Shown here piece by piece: positions 26,490-35,740 of a stretch of 64,000 nucleotides of DNA (positions within the stretch are counted from its first letter, which is position 1; the number at the start of each line of letters is the position of its first letter). The stretch is from contig CANQQV010000009.1 of assembly GCA_947626095.1 (NCBI GenBank), forward strand, positions 1 through 64,000, written 5' to 3'. The stretch is from an uncultured Bacilli bacterium. Its GTDB lineage: Bacteria > Bacillota_I > Bacilli_A > RF39 > UBA660. Position numbers and translations under genes: made by a program. The notes below the pieces were generated by a model. The model had not been told where the DNA came from. It saw nothing but the letters and a program-made list of their open reading frames with translations, and searched no databases.

Positions 26490-26918
26490 TTATAAATAAT
26501 TATCTAAGTCTAAATCTATTTCTAATTCACCAGCAAAATAAGAAGGATTAGTATCTGAATTTAATTCACTAATAAAGCATATTTCAATTATATATTTGTT
26601 TTTAATCCATCTAGTTATTTTAGAATGATAATTAGTAATAAAGCCCATTTTACCATCGATAGTAAAAAATAATTCAGAGCCTTCTATATAAGAATCAAAC
26701 TCTATTGTTTTATATGATTCTATTTTAAGTAAATCTTGTAAAGGACAATTAAGTTCAAAACTAACGGATATTTTATGACTATCAAATTCACTATCGACGT
26801 CAAAAGATAAAGAATCATAATAACTTGTTTCTTTAGTTTTAACATTGTGTATTTCGTTTTTGAATTTTTCAATTGTTATTTGTTCTTGTTGTTTTTCTAT
26901 TTTATTAAATCTAAACAT
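26490..26918 (-). CDS. hypothetical protein, 142 residues
   Basis: Acidic, predicted mostly beta-strand, ending in FAGELEIDLDLDNYL. I recognise no family. AAAGGAGTTAAT precedes ATG. The start lies two bases past the stop codon of the sigma-like repeat gene, so it is the second gene of that operon. Confidence 0.55.
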   Translation of the reverse strand: MFRFNKIEKQQEQITIEKFKNEIHNVKTKETSYYDSLSFDVDSEFDSHKISVSFELNCPLQDLLKIESYKTIEFDSYIEGSELFFTIDGKMGFITNYHSKITRWIKNKYIIEICFISELNSDTNPSYFAGELEIDLDLDNYL

Positions 26919-26919
26919 A

Positions 26920-28422
26920 TTAACTCCTTTTTAATATTAATTTATTTATTTGATCATTATTTTTTAATTTTGTTAGTGCTTGGTTTTGAAGAATTAAAAT
27001 CTCTTCTAAAGGTATATTAAGAATTTCAGCTATTTCATCGTCATCTAATAAGTTTTGAAATCTTAAAATAATATATTTTTGTTCAATTGGACTTAGAGTT
27101 TTTATAATATTAATCATTTCATCACTAAAATATGAAGTATCAACCATTGAAGAAGTATCAGATAAATTATCAAGATATTCTTTCGCGCTATCAAATTTTA
27201 TTTTACTATTTAAACTTAGTTGATCATTTTCTTTTAAATCCCTAATTATCTTTCTTTTTAAACAACCGGTAATATAAGCATTCATATAACTAATTATTTG
27301 GCCAAGATACCTGGAATTTGTTCGATCAATAAATTCAAATGCTAATAGGTCGGCTTCTGATTTTAATTCTAGGTAATAATCGCTATTGGGAAGAATATGA
27401 TATATTTTGCTTAAATCACTAACTATTTTACGAATACTTAAAAATATTTTATTATAAATTAATTGTCTTGTATCATATATTCCAGAATAGTAGTATCCAA
27501 GTAAAAAGTTTATTTCAAATAAGTCGATACGACCAACACATTTTAAGACTGTATTAATTCTTTTAATATCTAATAATATTTTGCCATTTTGTTCTTTGCC
27601 AAAATACCAGACAAAGTATATGGCTTTTATAGTACTATAATTAAATGTTTTTACCAAATCGACTGATGCTTTATCTATATTTAGTATAGAAATTATTTCT
27701 TGGTATTCTTCTTCAGTTTGACAATTATTTAATTTGACAAATGCATCTTTACGAATTTTAATATGATATTTTTTGATAGCTTCATTTAATTCTTCATCAG
27801 ATATATCTTGTGGATTAGGTATATTCATATGATCTAAGTAACTAAAAATATTAGCATAAGATAAGTTATTTCTTTTACAAAAATCAACCAGTCTTTCACC
27901 ATGATAAAACCATATTTCTTTATATTCATGGTGTTTCTTGTAATACTCTATAGCAGCAGATACTATTTCATCATCACTAAGTTTAGGATTAGCTTCGCGA
28001 ATATTAGCAATATAAGTTTTTAATGTTGGATAGATGTAACCTTTTAAATCACAATATTTCTTTAAACTTAATCCCTCTATTTTATAACGAGGTATTCGTT
28101 TAGTTGGATCATCTGCAAAGTAAGCAGCTAATTTATGATTTATTTCGTTAATATCGGTTAAATCTTTTATATGACGATAGATCCTTTGAAAGTTATAGTC
28201 ATGAGTAAGACAATATTGTCTTAAAGACGTACCTTGATAAGTAAAGCGACAACGGGGATCTTGATAATCTTCGATGGCTTTTTTAACTATTTCTGTCGCT
28301 GATAAATCTGGATTGATTTTTTTTAAATCATTAATACGAGCTAGAATACGTGAATAACTAACATCATTTTTAGCACAGTATTGTCTTAAAGATAGACCTT
28401 GATAAAAATATACTCTACTCAT
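26920..28422 (-). CDS. sigma-70-like protein with four N-terminal repeat modules
   Basis: 500 residues. The N-terminal 215 residues hold four modules of about 45-55 residues, each opening with a G-x-S/R-L-x-x-[YF]-C core (YQGLSLRQYC, YQGTSLRQYC, IEGLSLKKYC, YHGERLVDFC) and followed by a helix resembling an HTH. The middle (about 360-405, ADLLAFEFIDRTNSRYLGQI to CLKRKIIRDL) resembles sigma region 2. The end (about 430-495, LSPIEQKYIILRFQNLLDDDEIAEILN) resembles sigma region 4. Possibly an alternative sigma factor or a derived DNA-binding regulator. Target unknown. Confidence 0.6.
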   Translation of the reverse strand: MSRVYFYQGLSLRQYCAKNDVSYSRILARINDLKKINPDLSATEIVKKAIEDYQDPRCRFTYQGTSLRQYCLTHDYNFQRIYRHIKDLTDINEINHKLAAYFADDPTKRIPRYKIEGLSLKKYCDLKGYIYPTLKTYIANIREANPKLSDDEIVSAAIEYYKKHHEYKEIWFYHGERLVDFCKRNNLSYANIFSYLDHMNIPNPQDISDEELNEAIKKYHIKIRKDAFVKLNNCQTEEEYQEIISILNIDKASVDLVKTFNYSTIKAIYFVWYFGKEQNGKILLDIKRINTVLKCVGRIDLFEINFLLGYYYSGIYDTRQLIYNKIFLSIRKIVSDLSKIYHILPNSDYYLELKSEADLLAFEFIDRTNSRYLGQIISYMNAYITGCLKRKIIRDLKENDQLSLNSKIKFDSAKEYLDNLSDTSSMVDTSYFSDEMINIIKTLSPIEQKYIILRFQNLLDDDEIAEILNIPLEEILILQNQALTKLKNNDQINKLILKRS

Positions 28423-28442
28423 AATTCCCCCCTATTAAATTA

Positions 28443-29087
28443 TTAATTTTTTAAACTACTTATATCATTATTTTTTATATACTCAAAGACTTCTTTAAAT
28501 TCATTATCTATAGGATATAGTTTGGTATCAGTAGCAAGCCAGATAGCGGAAAAACCTTTAGCACCATTTTTAATTAGTTCTTGAGCTTCGGCTGAATTAT
28601 ATTCATAGTTATCTTCTTGATCAGTAAAACTAACATAACCTTGTTCATCATATAATTTGGCTTGTAAATCGCACTCTAATTTATCACATTGATAAGCAAA
28701 GTAAGCCTCTTTAGTTTTTCGTTCATCAAATTCTAAAATAAGATTTTCTAACTTTTCACCATCAATTAAGTCCTTTAAAATTTCATGAATAGCAGCATGG
28801 CCTTTGGCAGTTTTAGAAGCATAATCAGAGGATGTTATTTCGATATCACCAATTACTGTTTCTTCTAGTTCGTGAATAGCTAGCATAAAGATAACTTTTT
28901 CTAAGTCAATATCAATTTGATATTCAGATTTCATAGCTATGGCTAACATTTCGGTACTGTAGATATGTTCAGCAACACTTTCAACTCTTTCTTTTTTGAT
29001 GTGCCATGTTAACCAACCACTACGAATAACATCTTTTAATTTATTACATAAAATATAAAATTTAATAACACTTTCAGCTTTGTTCAT
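28443..29087 (-). CDS. HD-domain phosphohydrolase, YfbR-like
   Basis: 214 residues. WLTWHIKKERVESVAEHIYSTEML, then MLAIHELEETVIGDI and YQCDKLECDLQAKLY match the layout of YfbR-type 5'-deoxynucleotidases (HD superfamily). Probable role in nucleotide turnover. Its stop lies 20 bases before the sigma-like gene start, probably one transcription unit from alr down to 26490. Confidence 0.8.
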   Translation of the reverse strand: MNKAESVIKFYILCNKLKDVIRSGWLTWHIKKERVESVAEHIYSTEMLAIAMKSEYQIDIDLEKVIFMLAIHELEETVIGDIEITSSDYASKTAKGHAAIHEILKDLIDGEKLENLILEFDERKTKEAYFAYQCDKLECDLQAKLYDEQGYVSFTDQEDNYEYNSAEAQELIKNGAKGFSAIWLATDTKLYPIDNEFKEVFEYIKNNDISSLKN

Positions 29088-29105
29088 AATACAACCTTCT
29101 TTTTA

Positions 29106-30167
29106 CTAATTATAAATACGGGGTACTCTTTTGCCAATAGTACATAAGATTTCATAAGGAATAGTATCTAAATATTTAGCGACTTCATTAATATGATTAA
29201 TATCTTTTAAAATAACAACATCGTCCCCGACTTTAACGGAGTTATCAATTTTAACAAATAACATATCCATACAGATATTACCAATTATTGGGTATCTTTG
29301 ATTATTTATATAGACGTAACGACCAGTATTTTTACGAATAATACCATCGGCATAACCGATACAAACGACAGCGATTAGTTCATCAGTTTTGGCAATATAA
29401 GCCCCACCATAACCTAGTTTGTCACCTTTATGAAGTTCATTTATTTGAATAACTTCACTATGTAAGCTAATAGTTGATGCTAGTTTTAAGTCTTCTTTAT
29501 ATGTAAAACCATACATGATAATGCCGAGACGGCACCCATTTATAAAAGGTAATTTAGGATAGTTAATTAAAGTTTCACTAGCAGCCAGATGAATAATAGG
29601 TATTTCTTCAAAATTAAGATCGGTAATTAACTCTTTAAATTTAGTAATTTGATTTTCCGTATCTTTTTTATTATTCGCATTATAGATATGAGTGAATAAG
29701 CCTTCGATAGTAATTTGATTATCTTTTAATAAAGAATAAGTTTCATTTATTTCTTCTTTTACTCTTATACCTAGACGATTCATGCCGGTATTTATTTTTA
29801 AATGAACTTTTAAATTAGAGTGATTCTCTTTTATAAGTTCTTTAGTATAAGATAATGAACTAATGGTTATCGTAATATTATTTTCTTCACAGATAGTTAG
29901 ATACTTCGGGTTTATAACACCTAGACAAAGAATAGGAATATCTTTGTACTCTGCTCTGATTTCTAAGGCTTCATCTAAAGTAGCAACAGCGAGATAATTA
30001 CAACCACCAGCTATTATTGATTTAACAACAGCAAGATCATTATGACCATAACAATCAGCTTTAACAACACCAAAATAATATTGATATTCAGGATATGATT
30101 TAATAATTTTTTGGACGTTATTTTCAATATTTTTTAAATTAATTTTAGCGTAAGTATTACGATACAT
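29106..30167 (-). CDS. alr: alanine racemase
   Basis: 353 residues, fold type III PLP enzyme. VVKADCYGHND carries the PLP lysine, LKINTGMNRLGI the substrate loop and KLGYGGAYIA the catalytic tyrosine region. It supplies D-alanine for peptidoglycan, used with the D,D-carboxypeptidases in this window. AAAGGAGTTTT precedes ATG. Confidence 0.95.
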   Translation of the reverse strand: MYRNTYAKINLKNIENNVQKIIKSYPEYQYYFGVVKADCYGHNDLAVVKSIIAGGCNYLAVATLDEALEIRAEYKDIPILCLGVINPKYLTICEENNITITISSLSYTKELIKENHSNLKVHLKINTGMNRLGIRVKEEINETYSLLKDNQITIEGLFTHIYNANNKKDTENQITKFKELITDLNFEEIPIIHLAASETLINYPKLPFINGCRLGIIMYGFTYKEDLKLASTISLHSEVIQINELHKGDKLGYGGAYIAKTDELIAVVCIGYADGIIRKNTGRYVYINNQRYPIIGNICMDMLFVKIDNSVKVGDDVVILKDINHINEVAKYLDTIPYEILCTIGKRVPRIYN

Positions 30168-30183
30168 AATAAAACTCCTTTAT

Positions 30184-30786
30184 TTAATAACTATAATCAT
30201 AGACATAGTCTATACCATATTCTTGTAAAATATAATATTTTTTTAATACTTGACCAATTTCTTTAACATTGTCATTTGGATATGTAGATAATAACTCATC
30301 AGGAATAATACTTGGTAAATCTAAGGGAATTAAGTCATTACCAATTATTTGGAAAGCAAAATTATTAAAAGCATCAAGTAAGTATTCATTGTTATTATCT
30401 TTTAAGACGACTGCAACATGATTAGCAGTAGCGGGAGTAGCACGATGCCAAGTATCTGTTTCATCAGTTTTTATATAAAGTAAAGAAACATTAAAACCTA
30501 AAATTCTTAAAATATCATTTATTAACAAGTTAATATGACGACAACAAGCAATGCCATACATAACTTGTAATGGCTCATTAGCTAGAGTGAGATAATTAAA
30601 TGATGGAGAATAACGCATTTCGTTATTAAAACTAAAGTGACCATGACGAAGTAAATAATTAATTAAAGAGTAACAAGCTAAAGTATTTGACGGTTGATAT
30701 TTTGTTAAGTTATCTTTTAAAGATAATAAAAAGTCTTGATAATGATGTTCAGTTGTTTGTTCATCTTGTTTAGTTAAATATAACAT
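30184..30786 (-). CDS. transglutaminase-like protein
   Basis: 200 residues. The triad can be read as Cys in YGIACCRHINLL, His in TANHVAVVLKD and Asp in YLLDAFNNFAF. It shares the ACCR/CCR pattern with the 16578-17483 protein, so the two are probably paralogous. No membrane segment. Target unknown. Start supported by AAGGGGGATAATC. First gene of the unit leading to alr. Confidence 0.6.
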   Translation of the reverse strand: MLYLTKQDEQTTEHHYQDFLLSLKDNLTKYQPSNTLACYSLINYLLRHGHFSFNNEMRYSPSFNYLTLANEPLQVMYGIACCRHINLLINDILRILGFNVSLLYIKTDETDTWHRATPATANHVAVVLKDNNNEYLLDAFNNFAFQIIGNDLIPLDLPSIIPDELLSTYPNDNVKEIGQVLKKYYILQEYGIDYVYDYSY

Positions 30787-30881
30787 GATTATCCCCCTTA
30801 GTAATTTTATTTTAGTTCTTTACTTATAGAATAATTTTCTTGGTCTAGTAATATTGTAATACATTATAATTAGAATGCAAA

Positions 30882-30906
30882 AGAAAAACTTGATTAAATC
30901 AAGTTC
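30882..30906 (-). terminator. terminator of the 191-residue protein gene
   Basis: AGAACTTGATT/AATCAAGTTTTT, placed at the stop codon. Confidence 0.75.
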
Positions 30907-31481
30907 TATTTCTTCTTATACACTAATTTATGAAATGGTTCTTCTGGATGTGGTTTAACTAATTTATTAAAATTAATAGCAGTTAAGGAATCGGCGATTT
31001 CTTGAGGAAGAATTTCTTTTCCTTCAGCTTGATAACCATTTGAGTCTTTTTGATAACCAAATAATTCTAAATGACGTTTTAACCACCAGCCATGAACTAA
31101 GAAACGGCGATATATTTGATTTAGGTCTTCTTGAGTAAGATCTTCACCATATTTTAAGTATTTAAGTAATTCTTCTAATTTGGCATATTCAGTAACAACA
31201 AAATCATCAAAGAGATTAAGTTTTGGTTCGATTCCTTCAATATTATAATCATTTGGGGAAGCATAAACTAAATCTTCAGCCATATCATTTTTATTAATGC
31301 TAAATAGCATACCCCTTAAGACTAAACCACCTTTTATTTGAAAATTAGATATACCTAATTCCTCAAATTGATCTTCAGTATATTCTTGACCAAATTCATC
31401 AATAATGCTTACCATTGGAACAAAGGTCTTAATTAATGTTCCAGCATATACGTTGTCTCTTTTCGCGACATATTTTTTCAT
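30906..31481 (-). CDS. hypothetical protein, 191 residues
   Basis: Soluble protein with aromatic motif VHGWWLKRHLELFGYQ; no family recognised. The start ATG at 31481 (MKKYVA) is chosen because an earlier in-frame ATG at 31511 falls on the predicted transcription start. The spacing to AAGGAG (14 bases) is long, so translation may be weak. Monocistronic. Confidence 0.55.
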   Translation of the reverse strand: MKKYVAKRDNVYAGTLIKTFVPMVSIIDEFGQEYTEDQFEELGISNFQIKGGLVLRGMLFSINKNDMAEDLVYASPNDYNIEGIEPKLNLFDDFVVTEYAKLEELLKYLKYGEDLTQEDLNQIYRRFLVHGWWLKRHLELFGYQKDSNGYQAEGKEILPQEIADSLTAINFNKLVKPHPEEPFHKLVYKKK

Positions 31482-31513
31482 TATGTAATTTTTTTCTCCT
31501 TCAACAAGCATAT

Positions 31514-31541
31514 ATTATAACGTATTTTATAACTTTTGCAA
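31514..31541 (-). promoter_or_regulatory. promoter of the 191-residue protein gene
   Basis: TTGCAA (31536-31541), 16-base spacer, TATAAT (31514-31519). Confidence 0.75.
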
Positions 31542-31560
31542 ATATTGCTTATTATTTTTT

Positions 31561-32874
31561 TTAAGGTTCTACTCTATTTGGGCCACGGAAGATAAACATT
31601 GTCTCTTTTAAAGAACCTGTTTCTAAAAGAAGCATCGTAAAGCGATCAACTCCTAAGGCAAAACCGCCATGAGGAGGACAGCCATATTTAAAGAAATCAA
31701 GATAGAATTTAACATCTTCTGTTAGGCCTTTTTCTTTAGCTTGTTCGCAAAGTATTTCATATCTATGTTCTCTAATAGCAAGGGTTGTTATTTCACAGCC
31801 TTTCCATATAAGGTCGGCACCAATAGGTACACCATTAGCTCGTTGATGATAGAAGGCTCTTTTTTTCGCACTAAAGTCAGTAATAAAGACAAATTCATGA
31901 CCATATTTTTCTTTAATATATTTTGAGGCTAATTTTTCGGATTCAGCGTTCATATCACCAACATCTTCATAATTCATTTTAAAGTTATATTCTTTTTCAA
32001 GGATTTGATATAGCTCTTCTAATTTAATTCGCGGAAATGGCTTAGATGGAATGATGACGTCAACATTAAATAATTCTTTAATTTCTCTACCATATTTTTC
32101 CTTTACAGCTGTTAAGCCAGCGATAAGTAAGTTTTCTTCGAAGTCCATTAGTTCATCAAGATTTTCAAGATAACTCATTTCAATATCGAAAGATGTAAAA
32201 TCAGTAGTATGACGATATGAGTTAGAATTTTCAGCACGGAAGGCAGGAGCTATTTCAAATACTTTTTCAAAGCCACTACTCATTGCCATTTGTTTGTAGA
32301 ATTGAGGACTTTGCGCCAAATAAGCTTTACGATCAAAGTATTTTAATTCAAAGACATTAGAGCCAGATTCACTGGCGGTACTAATAATTTTAGGTGTGTG
32401 GATTTCAATAAAATTATTTTGAACAACAAATTCTCGCATAGCATTGATTAAACATGTTTGAACTTTAAACATTAAAATATTCTTTTCACTTCGTAAATCT
32501 AAAAATCGATAATTTAATCTAGTATCTAATAGTGCGGACTTGCTATCTTTATAGTTTAGGGGTAGATCTTCTAAACATCTACTAGTGACAATTATATCAG
32601 TGGGAATTAATTCATGACCATTTAGTTTTACTTTTTCATTTGGGATTAAAGTTCCCGTAATTTTAACAGTACTTTCGGCAGTCAAATTAGAAACGATTTC
32701 ATTAAGGCTTTTGTTTTCTTCATTTTTTTCAATCGTTACTTGTAGTTTACCTGTACTATCTCTAATAATTAAAAACTGAACATAAGGTAAATCACGAATA
32801 CTATCAGCAAAGCCTTCCACTGTAATACTTTTATTGTAGTATTCAGATAAATTTTTAAAATATATTTTTTTCAT
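31561..32874 (-). CDS. aspS: aspartate--tRNA ligase, archaeal-type
   Basis: 437 residues, class IIb synthetase of the short archaeal/eukaryal type; the bacterial form is near 590 and carries an extra insertion. OB-fold anticodon domain in residues 1-100, motif 2 FRAENSNSYRHTTDF, motif 3 GGFALGVDRFTMLLL. Enzymes of this type in Firmicutes are often non-discriminating and also load Asp on tRNA-Asn for the GatCAB route, which is inference here. The T-box specifier GAC supports aspartate. AGGAGG before ATG. Confidence 0.9.
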   Translation of the reverse strand: MKKIYFKNLSEYYNKSITVEGFADSIRDLPYVQFLIIRDSTGKLQVTIEKNEENKSLNEIVSNLTAESTVKITGTLIPNEKVKLNGHELIPTDIIVTSRCLEDLPLNYKDSKSALLDTRLNYRFLDLRSEKNILMFKVQTCLINAMREFVVQNNFIEIHTPKIISTASESGSNVFELKYFDRKAYLAQSPQFYKQMAMSSGFEKVFEIAPAFRAENSNSYRHTTDFTSFDIEMSYLENLDELMDFEENLLIAGLTAVKEKYGREIKELFNVDVIIPSKPFPRIKLEELYQILEKEYNFKMNYEDVGDMNAESEKLASKYIKEKYGHEFVFITDFSAKKRAFYHQRANGVPIGADLIWKGCEITTLAIREHRYEILCEQAKEKGLTEDVKFYLDFFKYGCPPHGGFALGVDRFTMLLLETGSLKETMFIFRGPNRVEP

Positions 32875-32897
32875 TATTTAACCTCCTAACAAATATA

Positions 32898-33156
32898 TAA
32901 TAAAAAAACAGTTAATATTATCCACAAAGGGACGAATTAACTGTTTAAATCCGCGGTACCACCCAAATTATTATATATCGTAGTAGTTTAAATATATAAT
33001 CACTCAATGTCATAACGGAACATTCCGACTTATCCTACTGTTTTTTCAGATAAGTAGCTCATAGGTGTCTTTCATTTAACTTTTATATTATCTTCCACCA
33101 AGTGATAACTCTCTATAATAAATAATTAAACTACTCTTCCTAATCACAGCTGATAC
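32898..33156 (-). promoter_or_regulatory. T-box riboswitch of aspS (specifier GAC, Asp)
   Basis: T-box core TGGGTGGTACCGCGG (32951-32965), terminator arms AAACAGTTAAT/ATTAACTGTTT with T-run (about 32903-32946), stem I start AAGAGTAG and AGAGAG plus CTTGGTGG apical elements. The candidate specifier GAC at 33067-33069 is followed by AC. The paired antiterminator is the alternative to the terminator. Confidence 0.92.
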
Positions 33157-33160
33157 GTGA

Positions 33161-33189
33161 ATTATACCATAATCTTCTTTTTAGGACAA
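33161..33189 (-). promoter_or_regulatory. aspS promoter
   Basis: TTGTCC (33184-33189), 17-base spacer, TATAAT (33161-33166) with a TGG extension. The -35 lies within the last codons of the PfkB gene. Confidence 0.75.
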
Positions 33190-34068
33190 ATTTTTAATAT
33201 GAAAATTTTCACAAAGACATTCATTATTTTTGGCTATTATTAAGTTAGGTACTAAGTGATGGCGAGCACCAATATTATTAATAACAACTTTAACGTTAGA
33301 TGTAGCTTGATTGAATATTTCGGCTAAGTCTTTTGCAGTTATATTTTTTCGCTTAATTACTTCACTAATATAAGTAGCAAAGAAGATATCTCCACAACCA
33401 TTGGTTTCAACTTCAGGCAATGGTTCGATATAAAAATTATATATTTGTTTTTGGTAAATAATAGTTGTGCCTTTCTTGCCTTTGGTAATTAATAACAAAT
33501 AGATATTTATTTTATTTATAAATTCATTAAAAGTTAAATTAAGTCTTTGTAAGATAAAATTTAATACTTCTTCTTTTAGATTTACTAGATAGTATTTACG
33601 AAAAATAAAGTTTGCAATTGTTTTATTATTTTCATAGATTAATTTTTGATAATAGCCAAAATCTAAACATATTTTATTAGGTATATTAGGAAGCTTAACG
33701 TAATCTTGGATGAGAATAATGTCGTCATTAGTAATGATGTTTTGAATATTTAGGTTTAAATGATAGTTTTTAGTTTTCTGCTTACAATACGGACAAGTAC
33801 TACTATAACTATTTGGGGAGATAAAGAATTTTTTGGTTTGATAGTTCTTTTCTTCTAAAAGAGTCGTATCAACATGACATTTTTCAATTAATTCTTTAGC
33901 AATTTGACCACCATAATCACGACCATAATAACCGCATATTTTTGTATTAATTCCCATATGAGAAAGATTAGCGAGAATATTAGAAACTGTTCCACCACCA
34001 TTAAGATAGATTTGATTATTATAAAAATAATAATCTAATATTAGGTTACCAATTCCAATAACAGTCAT
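33181..34068 (-). CDS. PfkB-family carbohydrate kinase
   Basis: 295 residues of the ribokinase/PfkB fold. The N-terminal GGGTVSNILANL loop binds sugar, and ETNGCGDIFFATY near residue 240 is the C-terminal PfkB signature with its catalytic Asp. A CPYC pair (about 92-95) is unusual for the family and could bind metal. With the overlapping SIS-domain gene it resembles the kinase and deglycase pair of fructoselysine-type pathways. The sugar is unknown. The start overlaps the SIS stop as ATGA. Confidence 0.8.
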   Translation of the reverse strand: MTVIGIGNLILDYYFYNNQIYLNGGGTVSNILANLSHMGINTKICGYYGRDYGGQIAKELIEKCHVDTTLLEEKNYQTKKFFISPNSYSSTCPYCKQKTKNYHLNLNIQNIITNDDIILIQDYVKLPNIPNKICLDFGYYQKLIYENNKTIANFIFRKYYLVNLKEEVLNFILQRLNLTFNEFINKINIYLLLITKGKKGTTIIYQKQIYNFYIEPLPEVETNGCGDIFFATYISEVIKRKNITAKDLAEIFNQATSNVKVVINNIGARHHLVPNLIIAKNNECLCENFHIKNLS

Positions 34069-34976
34069 TTTAACTCTCCTTTAAAGTTATAGACAGTTGG
34101 AACAATTTGATTATATTTAACATTAACAAATTCATAATTATAAGTTTGGTTTAGATATAGAAGTAAAGATAAGGATTGTAAAACTAAAAGATAATCAGCA
34201 ATAATGATGTCTTTGTTTAACTCTTCGAGAACTAAAAAGTTAGATGTTATTTTAGGTATTTCATCTATTAGTAATTGGTCTAGTTCAGTATTATGAGTAT
34301 TTAAGTAAATAACTAAAGAATCTTTATTACTAATAATGTTAGTACGTCCATGACATAAACTATATTTAGAATGAAGGCTTACTGAGGCATGGCCTGATTC
34401 AATAAAAGTTGTTTCTAAAAAAGTAGCACAAGTTTTAGATGATTCATCATAAATAATGTTAAGGTTAGTAAAAGGTTTAATAGATAAGTTAGATAGTTTA
34501 GGTATCTTAATATTTAGTTTAGTAGTATCTAAGTAATAACATAATAAAAGAGATAAAGGAATAATTGTATCATCTAAGGATATAAAACTTTTATGATGAT
34601 TAGTAATTGTATAATTTAGCAATGTTTCATTTTTTATTTTGGTCTTACGATGAGTTAAAAGATAAGTATTTAAATTAGAATTAAGTAATGATTTAATACC
34701 ATAGTTTTCACCAGAATAACTAACTAATACTAAGTTATGATAAGGAATTATATTGTGAAGGAAAAAATTTTCAACTGATATATTGTGGGTAATAATCTTG
34801 TTTTTTTGATTTAATATTTTAGCTAAAAAAGTACTTACGACACTACTACCACCAACACCACATAATAAAGTTGGTTCATTAATTTCATTCAACTTGGTGA
34901 AAATGTTATTTAAGTTGGTAACTGTTAATGAATTAGTAATGTTATCTTCTAGATTGTTAATAATTTCTTTGAACAT
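34065..34976 (-). CDS. SIS-domain protein (sugar isomerase/deglycase-like)
   Basis: 303 residues. LCGVGGSSVVSTFLAKIL is the phosphosugar-binding loop of SIS domains, and LVLVSYSGENYGIKSLL the second strand with its Ser-Gly motif. A second, weaker SIS half covers about 170-300. Such proteins isomerise or deglycate amino-sugar phosphates. Paired with the PfkB kinase. Its ribosome binding site AAAGGA lies in the 3' arm of the hairpin that ends the WYL gene, so translation or transcription into this operon may be regulated. Confidence 0.75.
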   Translation of the reverse strand: MFKEIINNLEDNITNSLTVTNLNNIFTKLNEINEPTLLCGVGGSSVVSTFLAKILNQKNKIITHNISVENFFLHNIIPYHNLVLVSYSGENYGIKSLLNSNLNTYLLTHRKTKIKNETLLNYTITNHHKSFISLDDTIIPLSLLLCYYLDTTKLNIKIPKLSNLSIKPFTNLNIIYDESSKTCATFLETTFIESGHASVSLHSKYSLCHGRTNIISNKDSLVIYLNTHNTELDQLLIDEIPKITSNFLVLEELNKDIIIADYLLVLQSLSLLLYLNQTYNYEFVNVKYNQIVPTVYNFKGELK

Positions 34977-35016
34977 AAAACCACATCCTTTATTACAGAG
35001 TAATATAAGATGTGGT
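34976..35016 (-). terminator. hairpin between WYL regulator and SIS gene
   Basis: ACCACATC/GATGTGGT with a 21-base loop followed by TTTTATG. The T-run merges into the SIS start codon and the SIS ribosome binding site is in the hairpin, so it may be a leaky or regulated terminator. Confidence 0.6.
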
Positions 35017-35030
35017 AATATTTGGTCTTG

Positions 35031-35612
35031 TTAATAATTTTCGTTTAATAATTTAATATCTTTGATTCTTTTTAGTTCAAAATGACGTAAATCTTTTTTC
35101 TTTTCACAGAAAGCAGCGACACCAAAGCCGTCTTTTAAATAGAATAATTCTAAAGGATCTATTATACGTTCATTTAAACCTTTATTTAGTGAATCATAAG
35201 TAATTAGAACTTTTCTTTTTTCTTTTATAGCACGAGATAAGATATTATAAGTTGTTTGCATAGTACTAGGAATTATTTCTTTAGTATTAGAATCAACAAT
35301 AGTTTTTACTTTATCTTGTAAGATTTTTAAATATTCATTTTGCTTTGGATCTTTGGCAGTTATTTGTTTTAACATATTTAAATCATAGTTATTGAAACTA
35401 GATGAAATATTAAAATTATTTTTTACTAAGATATAGCCACCATATGGGCCATAAATGGTTTCAATGATAAAGCCAGCTTTTTCTAAATCATCTTTGTATA
35501 AACGAATCATTCGGGGTGAAACTTCAATTTTTTCAGATAGTTCATTAATAGAATATTTACGACCATTTGCTAAATAGCTTAACATTAATAAAGTATTAGA
35601 TAGTTTGCTCAT
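35031..35612 (-). CDS. WYL-domain transcriptional regulator
   Basis: 193 residues. An N-terminal DeoR/YafY-type HTH (YSINELSEKIEVSPRMIRLYKDDLEKAGF) and a C-terminal WYL-like domain (VLITYDSLNKG, then IDPLELFYLKDGFGVAAFC and the RRIKDI-like ELKRIKDIKLL). WYL domains sense nucleic acids or other ligands. It may control the SIS-PfkB pair just downstream. GGAAGTGATATAA before ATG. Confidence 0.8.
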   Translation of the reverse strand: MSKLSNTLLMLSYLANGRKYSINELSEKIEVSPRMIRLYKDDLEKAGFIIETIYGPYGGYILVKNNFNISSSFNNYDLNMLKQITAKDPKQNEYLKILQDKVKTIVDSNTKEIIPSTMQTTYNILSRAIKEKRKVLITYDSLNKGLNERIIDPLELFYLKDGFGVAAFCEKKKDLRHFELKRIKDIKLLNENY

Positions 35613-35665
35613 TTATATCACTTCCAAAGTTACTATAAAGATTCCTTTTCATCAAGTATTTAAAA

Positions 35666-35706
35666 TATAACATAAAAGCGACTTACTCACAAGTCGCCTT
35701 CTTATA
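35666..35706. repeat. 40-bp direct repeat, copy A, acting as terminator
   Basis: 38 of 40 bases match copy B at 36621-36660. On the minus strand it forms GCGACTT-GTGAGTA-AGTCGC plus TTTTATG, a terminator for the gene ending at 35741. Confidence 0.75.
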
Positions 35707-35740
35707 TATCTCAATTGTTTAAAACTAATTCATTATTCAC

